A stretch of DNA of 64,000 nucleotides from Verrucomicrobiaceae bacterium (lineage in GTDB: Bacteria > Verrucomicrobiota > Verrucomicrobiia > Verrucomicrobiales > Verrucomicrobiaceae), in the NCBI GenBank assembly GCA_016795465.1, contig JAEUHK010000124.1:1-64000 (forward strand), given 5' to 3'. Position 1 is the first letter of the stretch; each line of letters starts with the position of its first letter. Shown here piece by piece: positions 52,101 through 61,100 of the stretch. The position numbers and the translations under genes were made by a program. A model generated the notes under the pieces. The model had not been told where the DNA came from. It saw nothing but the letters and a program-made list of their open reading frames with translations, and made no database searches.

Positions 52101-55100
52101 GTGAGGGTGACGTTTTGTGCCGTGCCGAAGCGGATGTCAGGGCGTGTGACGGAGGGGGTTCCGAGTGGTGTGAGGCCGCTCCAGCCGAGGGGATCGCCAT
52201 CCGCACTGTCAGAGAGGTAATGGAGCGTGCGGTAGGCGGTGCCTGCCGTAGCCTGGACGATGCCAGCGGCGCTGGGGGCATTGCCATCGAAGCTGATGTC
52301 CACGAGCACGTTCTGCCTGCCATCATAGGGGAAGGGAGTGGTCAAAGGAATGCTGTCCCAGCCGGTGGCCGTGATGCTGTGCGTGCCGCTGTAGCAGACA
52401 GTCCAGCCAGTAGATTCCCAGCTCACATTGCTGGAGGCGTAGTTCTGCAGCGTGGTGTGCTTCATGCGCACGGTCAGATTTGTGAGTGGATGGCCTGGCA
52501 GGGTCGTTACGTTGAAAGCGATGGAGTCGATGCTCCTCGCCGCGCCGATCTCCTCAGCGGTGTAGAGGCTCTGCGTGCGGCCATCGTGAGAGGAGGTGCC
52601 GAACAATGGCGTGAAGGAAGTATCTCCGACACCTACCTCACCCGTGCCATGCACTTTGAGAGAAACGGGGTCGGTATGGCTGGCGACGGTATTGCCGTTC
52701 ACATCCTGCGCGGTGAGAGTGATGGGGATGGGCTGGTCGGAGGTGACCTGAGGTGGCAGGCCGGAGAAGTGGAATTTGGCGATGGTGGCAGGGATGATGT
52801 TGAAGGCATTGCTGCTGCCGCTGGCGGCCGCGGCGGCATCCGTGACGGTCAGGACGGCATTCGTGGCCAAGCTGCCGAGGGTGACGGCGGTGGTGCATGT
52901 GCCTGCGGTGAAGGCTCCCGTGCTGGCGGGAGAGGGTGTGAGCGGGGTGGCACCATCAGCGGCGGTGAGAGCGGGATTGCCGGTGTAGGTGGTGATGGTG
53001 GCGTTGTCGATGGCGCGGGCGGTGAAGGTGACGTTGAAGGGCACATCCCGCACCTGCGGGCCTGGAATGGTGGAGACGAGGAAGCTGTGCAGCTCGTTAT
53101 CAGCGATGGAAATGGTGGCCGAGCCGCTATCGGCATGGGTGTAGGCGGCGGAGATGTGGACGTTTTGCGCCCCGTCCTTCACTGTGTCATTGACCACGTT
53201 GAGCGTGAAAGCGGCCGACAAGGTTCCGGCTGCGATGGTGACGGTGGCTGCGGCGGGTGCCGCCTGAGCAGGCACGCTGGAAGACAGATTGATCACGGTG
53301 GCGGCACTTTGCACCGATGAAATCGAGACCGTGCCTGGAACCGTGCCCACAGACTCCGAGACCGAGGCTGGAAGGGTGACCGTGAGCACTGGCAGGGAGA
53401 GGATGAATGCGGCGGAGACACCCGTGGCGCTGCCACTGGTCGCAGTCAGCGTGGCGCTGCCACTGCCCAGCACAGAGACATTGCCGGTCCACGCCCCACC
53501 CGAGAATGCCCCCGTGGCGGCAGGGGTGACAGACGCGGCTGGTGTCGATAGAGACGCGGTGCCTGTGAAGCCGGTGGCGGGCTGGTTGTCCACCGTGCGG
53601 GCATTGATGGTGACCGAGAAGGGGGCTCCGGAGATGCGCGGCGAGGAGATGGTGTTCCAGGTGAAGTAGCTGAGGTCGTTGTCGTTGACGATGATGTTCG
53701 TGCTGGCGCTTGGGACGCCGGCGACACTGACGGTGATGGTGGCAGTCTGGGCACCGTCTTGGAGCGTGTCGTTGATGATGTTGAGCGTGAAATTCGCCGA
53801 AGTGGAGCCGGCGGGGATGGTGACGGTGGCAGCCGCCGGATTCGCCTCGGTGGTGTCATTGGAGGAGAGATTTACCGTGACGGCAGAGGCCTGGGCGGCG
53901 CTGATGGTGACCGTGCCGGAAACGCTTCCGGCGGATTCGGCGGCGGCGGCTGGCAGCGTGAGGCCGAGGGTGTAGGATGGGATGTCATTGACGTTGAAGC
54001 TGTTGGAAAGGCCGGTGATGGAGCCGCTGGAGGCCTGGAGCTGGATGTTTGTCGCAGGGGCGGCAAGCGTCAGATTTCCAGTCCAGACACCACCGGAGAA
54101 GGCACTGGTGACGATGGGGCTAAGTCCCACGCTCGTGCCGGAGGCCACGCCGAGTCGAATGTCAGTAATCCTGCTGTCTGGAAAGGCGGCAGGGACGAGA
54201 CCGGACCAAGTTAAGGGGTCAGCACCGCTACTGGTGTAGTAATTGATTGTCCTCGTGCTTCCAGACCTTGTCGTGCCGGCGACCGTTGGCCGATTGGCCG
54301 TCGTGCTGGAGGCACGGTAACTCATGTCCACCATGAGATTACTCACACCATCGTAGGCAAATCCGGTGGTGAAATTAAAAGTCGCATAGCCAGCAGTACT
54401 GAGTGAGGGACTACCCTGATACACCGTGGTGAAACCACTGGATTCCCAGATGCGGTCGCTGGCATCGGTGTAACCCGTGCGTGAGGTATGTTTGAGACGG
54501 ATGGTGAAGTCCGTTACGCTCACGGTGTAGGGAACGGTAATGTTGATCGCCAATGAGGTCAGTGTGCCCGCGCCGCCCAACTCACTGGCTAAATGCACCT
54601 GTTGTGTTCTGCATTTGCTGAAGATGGTGTTGAAGGGGACCCAGCATGGATCTGCATTGCTCCCCACGTCGCGGATAATGCCGGAGCCTGCGACCGCAAG
54701 GTTCGCCACCGAAGTGAAGTCCGTGGCTGTGTTCCCCGCGACATCTTTTGCGGTGATGGTCACGGGAAAGGCTGTCCCACTCGTTTGAGGCGAGGTGATG
54801 GTGCTCCACACGAACTGGCTGGCCGTGCCTGTCCCCACAGCAAAGGCATTGCTCGATCCTGAGGCGACGGCGGCAGCATCCGTGAGAGTCAATACCGCAT
54901 TGGTGGCAAAGCTTCCCACGGTCACTGCGACCGTGCGGCTTCCATTGCTAAAACTTCCCACACTGGTCGGCGTGACGGTCAGCGCCGTGATGCCATCCAG
55001 GCCGGTCAGGGCGGGCGTGCCGGAGTAGTTGGTGATGGTGGCGTTGTTAATGTCCCGAGCGGTGAAGGTGACGTTGAAGGGCTGGTTGCGGACTTGCGGG

Positions 55101-58100
55101 CTGCCGATGCTGGAGAGGAGGAAATTCGCCACGTCATTGTCCGTGACGGTCAGCGCCCGCGTGCCGGTGGTGAAGCCTGCGGAGGCGGCAGAGATGGTGA
55201 GGCTCTGCGAGCCGTCTTTGATCGTGTCATCGAGGATGGTGATGGTGAAGGTCATGCTGCTGGCTCCCGCAGGGATGGTGGCCGTGGCGGGCACGGTGGC
55301 CTCGGTGGTGTCCGTGGAGGTCAAAGTGACCGTGGTGGCATTCTGCACAGGATTGGAGGCCGTAATGGTGGCGGATAGGGTGCCGCTGCCTTCCGCCACG
55401 GAGCTGGTGAAGCTGAGGCCGAGCGTGGCGGTCTCGTTATCCGTGATGGAGATGCTGGCGCTGCCCCCGGTCCAGCCGGCCATGCTGGTGCTGACGGTCA
55501 CACTTTGAGCAAAATCGATCAGCGCATCATCCACCGGCGTGATGGCAAAGGTGGCGCTCGTGCTGCCTGAGGGGATAGTGACGGTGGAGGGGACCAAAAG
55601 CTCCGTGGAATCACTGGAGGTCAGCGGCAGGGTGATGTTCGCTCCTGCGGCGGCTCCGAGGGTGACGGTGCCGGTCGCCGCAGCGGCATTTTCCGCCAAC
55701 ATGGCGGGAAGCGTGAGCGAGATGGTGGTGGTTTCATCATCCACGACGCTGAGCGTGCTGACGCCTGAATCGTAACCGGATGCCGAAGCGGTGAGAGTGC
55801 TGGTTTGAGTGCCATCGAGCAGTGTGTCATTAACAATAGACACAGGGAAGGTCGTGCTGGTCTGTCCGGCGACGATGGTGGCCGTGGCCGGGACGGTGGC
55901 GGCAGCGGTGTTCGAGGAGTTCAGCGCCACGATGAGATCGGTCACGGGCGCGGTGGCGATGCTGAGCGTGGCGGTGAGCGCAGCGCCACCCTCTGTCACA
56001 GAAGCCGCGTGATTGAGAGTTAATGCCCCCAAAGCAACGGCATTAAACATCGAGCTCATTCCCCCCACCACGCCAGAGCTGGCCCGCAGGCGAATACCAG
56101 TCCCAGAAGCATTCACCGCAACCTGCCCTGACCAGGCACCTCCTGAAAAACTTACCGAGCTGGAGGGGGAAATGGCAATGGGCAGGCCCGTCGAGAATCT
56201 CACGTTGGGCATGGATGACTGGGTGAAATTGTTGGCGTAGCCCCAGTTGTAAGGATCACCGTATCCCCAGGCTTTTAGATTGGCAGCGGCCATGTGCCTG
56301 GAGGGTGATACCAAGGTAGATTGGCATATCCCGGCCGTGGAAGAGCCGGCATTGTCAAAAACCATGTCCACGAGGAGGTTTTGCACACCGTTGTAGGCGA
56401 AGGGTGTGTCGAATACAAACTCACGCCACCCTGTGGCGGTGATGCTTTCCGAAGATCGTTGATAGACGGTGATGAGGCTCGTGTTGTCGAAACTGGTGCT
56501 GGATGGATAGGAGCCGGTGGCTGTGTGCTTCAATCGTATGCCAAAACGTGTCAGGGGCAGCGCAGGAGGCGTCGTGATGTTCAAAGAGATGCCGGTGAGC
56601 AGCCTCGACCCTCCAATCTCCGAAGGAATGAATATCATCTGGGAGCGGGCGCCATCATAGGAAGTATCCAAAGGCTTTCCGCTCGTGCTCGTGCCGGCGC
56701 CAATCGTCACTGGGGTGGATGGATAAACGGCATCAAGAGACGCAGTGCCGGCGAAGCTCGTGACCGTGTTTTCATAGGCATCCCTGGCGCTAAGGCTTGC
56801 GGCAAAGGGTACGGAGACTGTTTGCGGTGAAGGAACATTTCCCCAGGTGAAATGGTGCAGGGCACCCGCGCCGACGCTAAAAGCATTGCTGCTGCCGGTG
56901 GAGCCGCTGGCGGCATCCGTGAGAGTGAGCACGGCGGCGGAGGCCAGAGTGTTCACCGTGACGCTTTGTGTTTTTTGGCCAGAGCTGAACCCAGACAACG
57001 AGGTCGGTGTGACGCTCAGAACTGTACCGCCTGAGGCCGCCGTGAGCGCCGGGGTGCCCGCATAGGTGGAAATGGTGCTGTTATTGATGTCCTGGGCAGT
57101 GAATGTCACATTGAACGGTGCCCCGCGAACCTGACTGGCGGGCACGGCGGAGACGGCGAAGTGATGCAGATCGTCATCGAGGATCTGGATGGAGGAGGTG
57201 CCGGTGGTAAATGTGGCTGCTGCGGCGCTCACCGTGACGTTTTGCATGCCATCCTGCAGGGTGTCATTCACTGGCGTGAGAGTGAAGAAGCCGGACTGGC
57301 TGCTGCCTGCCGGAATGGTCACGGTGGCAGGCACGGTGAGCTCCGTCGTATCACTGGAGGAAAGGTTGATCATCAGCGCATTCGCCACACTGCCCGAAAG
57401 ATAGACATAGCCGCCGCTGACCACCGGAGCGGCTCCTTCGGAAAGGCTGTAGTAGTAGAGTTGAAGCCAGATTTGCCTGCTTTCATTATCCAGGACTTGC
57501 AAAGTGCCGGTGCCGGGTGTGGAGCCGGCGAGCGTGGCGGTGATCGTGGCCGCGATATTGTCTTCGATGATGTTGTTATCCGCCAGCGTGAGGGTGAAGG
57601 TGGCGCTGCTTTGCCCGGCCGGAATGGTCACGGTGGCAGGCACCGTCAGGCGGGAGAGCATGGAGGAGGCAAGCGTGAGCTTGAGGCTGCCAGCGGCGGG
57701 CGTGGCGAGAGTGACCGTGCCCGTGGCGGTCACCGTGGTGGAGGACTGCTCCGTCATGCTCGCGGGCAGGGTGAGAGTGACAGTGGTCGTCTCATCGTCC
57801 ACCACCGTGTTGCTGGCCGTGGCAGTGGGATAGCCCACCGCCAGCGCCCGCACGGTGACTAGAGCCGGACCGTCGAGCAGGGTGTCGTTCACCGGTGTGA
57901 CGTCGAAGCTCACGCTCGTCTGCCCGGCTGGCAGTGTCACCGTGGTCGGCACGGAGAGATCACCTGGCGTCAAATTCTCCAGCGTCACCGTGACATTCGC
58001 CGCGGGAGCCGTGGAGGCGGTCAATGTGCCACCATTCGTGATGGTGCCCTGCCCCTCGGTCATGCTCGCAGGCAGGGTGAGAGTCAGCGAGCCTCCAGAC

Positions 58101-61100
58101 GAGGTCGTCGTGACCGTGTTGCTCTTGCCAGAGACATTGGCCGCCGCCGTCGCCGTGACCTCAATGCTGCCGATGCTGCCCAAACGCACATTTCCAGTCC
58201 AAACACCATTGGCAAAGCTGCCGGTGGCTGGTGGAGAAACCTGGGCCACAACTCCAGACCTCACCAGCCGCAAGTTGGGGAGGGCATTGCCGGTGTAGGC
58301 ATAGGCACTGCTGCTCCAATTCAGAGGATCTCCAGAGTAGGCACCGGCATAGATTGTCCGGTTTGATGTGGTCGTGCTGTAGCGGATATTTGAAGCGCTG
58401 CTGTAGGAGCTGTTCACAAAGCTGATGTCCACCATCAGATTGCTGCTGCCGTCATAATCGAACGGCGTGGCAAAAGAGAAGTAATTCAAACCTGTTGTCA
58501 GGGTTTTGCTTCCCGCGAAAACGGTGGTCCACCCGGACGTCTCCCAGGAGGTATCGGTGCTGTAGTCCGCACGGCCGGTGTGTTTTAGGCGAATGGTAAA
58601 CTGGCTCGCAGCAGGCGAGCCGAGTGTGGCGACATCAAAGGCCAGTCCGCTGAGGCGTGCCGCCTGCCCAACCTCAGCAGGTGTGTAAATGCACTGGGTG
58701 CGATGGATCGCATAGCTTGTGTCGTGAATATACCAGGTGCTGGATGTGCCCGTGCCTGTGGCACCCTCACTTGCGGCAATCTGAAACGCAGAAAGCGCCG
58801 CTGTTCCCTCGAAATCCGTCACCGTGGCTCCTGAGGCGTCTTTGGCCCGTATCGTGGCGGAAACGGGCGTGTTCACCACCTGCGGGGTAGGCAGCGCGTC
58901 CCATTCCAGATGATGCACGCCCGGAGTGACCGTCATCGTGGCTGGCACGGCCAGCGGGGAGGTCAGGGCATCATTGCTCGTGAGAGAGATGGTGTCCGTG
59001 TAGGCGCCCGCCGCCAGTCCGCCAGCGATAAAGGTAACCGCCACGCTTTGGCTGCCGCCTGCAGGGATGGTGCCGGAGGCAGGCGAGACCGTGATCCAGC
59101 TACCGGAACCTGCCACATCGAGGAATTTTTCGAAGATGGCCTGCGTGGCGGCGTCATCCACATCGCCACCATTCACGGCGGAATAGAGCAGGTAATACAT
59201 GCGTGTGCGTGCCCCGAGGCCGGTGACATGGTGGTCATCACTATCCACTGTGCTGGAGAAGGACTGAGCCGCCGCCGCGTCGTTTTCGATGATGATGAGA
59301 TGGTTCACCGATTCCGCGTTATAGCTCGTATCTCCCCGTGCCCGCTTCACAAAGCCTTTGAAGGTCCGGCTGCCCCGCACCGCCGTCAGCACGGAGCCTT
59401 CCACGATGCCGAAGTGGTTTCCCGTTCCACCGCTGATGATGAACTCAGGAACACCGCTCATGTCCGCCGCCATGACAAACAGTCCCGGCACCTTGCGGGT
59501 GAAGTAGCGCCCGCCTGTGCCGAAGCTCGCCGAAGTGGCGATGACGTTGTTGCTGTAGTTCAGGTAGCTGGTCGGAGCCAGCGAGGTGCTCAAAGAGTTC
59601 CCGCCGTGATACATGTGTGAGCCGCCTCCATCGTAGATGGAGGTCCCCGTCTCCCCCTCGGTAAAATTGAAGCGGTTTGGCACCAGTGCGGTGATCTCCG
59701 CGTGGCGGGCATTGATGCCAGCGAGCACGTCCTCCAGCGGCGGGTTGATGGTGCCAAGAGTGCTGGCGCTCCAGGTCAGCGGTTCCGTACCGGTGTTGTT
59801 CAGCGCCAGCGGACGGGTCTTGGAGAAATTTTGCGCCACGCTCATCGCCAGGCTGGTCGGATTCACGGAAAGCCGTGGCCCGGCCGTCACATCAAACGCG
59901 TTTGACTGGTTCGTGGCGGTCGGAGAGGCCACGGTGAGCCTCACATTCACTCCCGGAGCCATCACACGCACATTTCCCGTCCACACACCGGCGGTAAAGC
60001 TCAGCGGCGTGGCGGGCAGCACGCTCAGTGTCCCGCCATCACCCGCCGCAGTCAGATTCACCGGCCCGCCCACCTCCGTGGTGATCGTCACATCGTTCAC
60101 ATCCTTCGCCGTGGCGGTGAAGGGGATGGCAGCTCCTTCCCTCACAGGCCCCGTCACGCTCGAAAGAGCGAAATGATGCACATCATCATCCAAAACGGTC
60201 ACGGCGGCTGTTTCGCTGATGAAGCTCAGCGCCGTGGCCGTGAGCGTCACAGGCTGCGTACCGTCAAAAAGCAGGTCATCCACCGGATCGAGGTCAAAAG
60301 CCGCAAAACTGGCCCCGGCAGGAATCGTGACCGTTTGCGAAGGAATCGCCGTCTCATCGCTGGAGGTAAGCGTGACCACCACCGCGCTCACCGCCTGCCC
60401 GGTCAGCGTCACTCGCGGCGTGGTGAGCGTCACCGCACCTTCCGCGAGGCTCGTCGGCATGCCGCTGAAGTTCAATTTCTTCAATTCATTGTCAGTGACC
60501 GTCAAAGTCACCATGCCTGCCGTCCATCCAGGCACGGTGGCGGTCAGATCGGTGCTCCGCGTGCCGTCCACCAGCGTGTCATCCACCACTGTGACCGTGA
60601 AGGAGGCCGTCGTGGCACCGGCGGGCAGCGTCACACTCGCGGGCAGCGTCGCCTCGCTGGTATCGCTCGAGCTCAAAGAGACCGTCACCGGCACCACCGG
60701 CGCGGCGCTGGATGTGAGCGTGGCGGAAAGCGTGCCATCTCCCTCCGCCGCCGTCGTGGCGGTCAGACTCAGCGTCAAAACCGCCGTCTCATCATCGTCC
60801 ACCGTCAGCGGCACGTTCACCGCCGGAAAACCCGCCGCCACCGCGCCGATCTGCGTCACCTGCCCACCATCCAGCAGCGTGTCATTGGTGATGTTCAGTG
60901 TGAATGCTGCGCTCGTGCTGCCAGACGGTACCGTGACCGTGGCCGTGGCCGGCGTGGCCGCTCCCGCCACACTCGAACTCACCGCCACCACCACATCCGC
61001 AGCAGGCGCGGGCGTGACCGTGACCGTTCCCGCCAGCGTCCCCGCGTTTTCCGCCGCTGAAGCCGCCAGCGTGATGCCCAACGTGCCATCTGTGACCACA

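Noticed and set aside
52115-53320. Long plus-strand ORFs opposite the giant gene
   Set aside because: They are shadows produced by the GC-rich biased codons of the minus-strand gene; none has a start, signal or family pattern.
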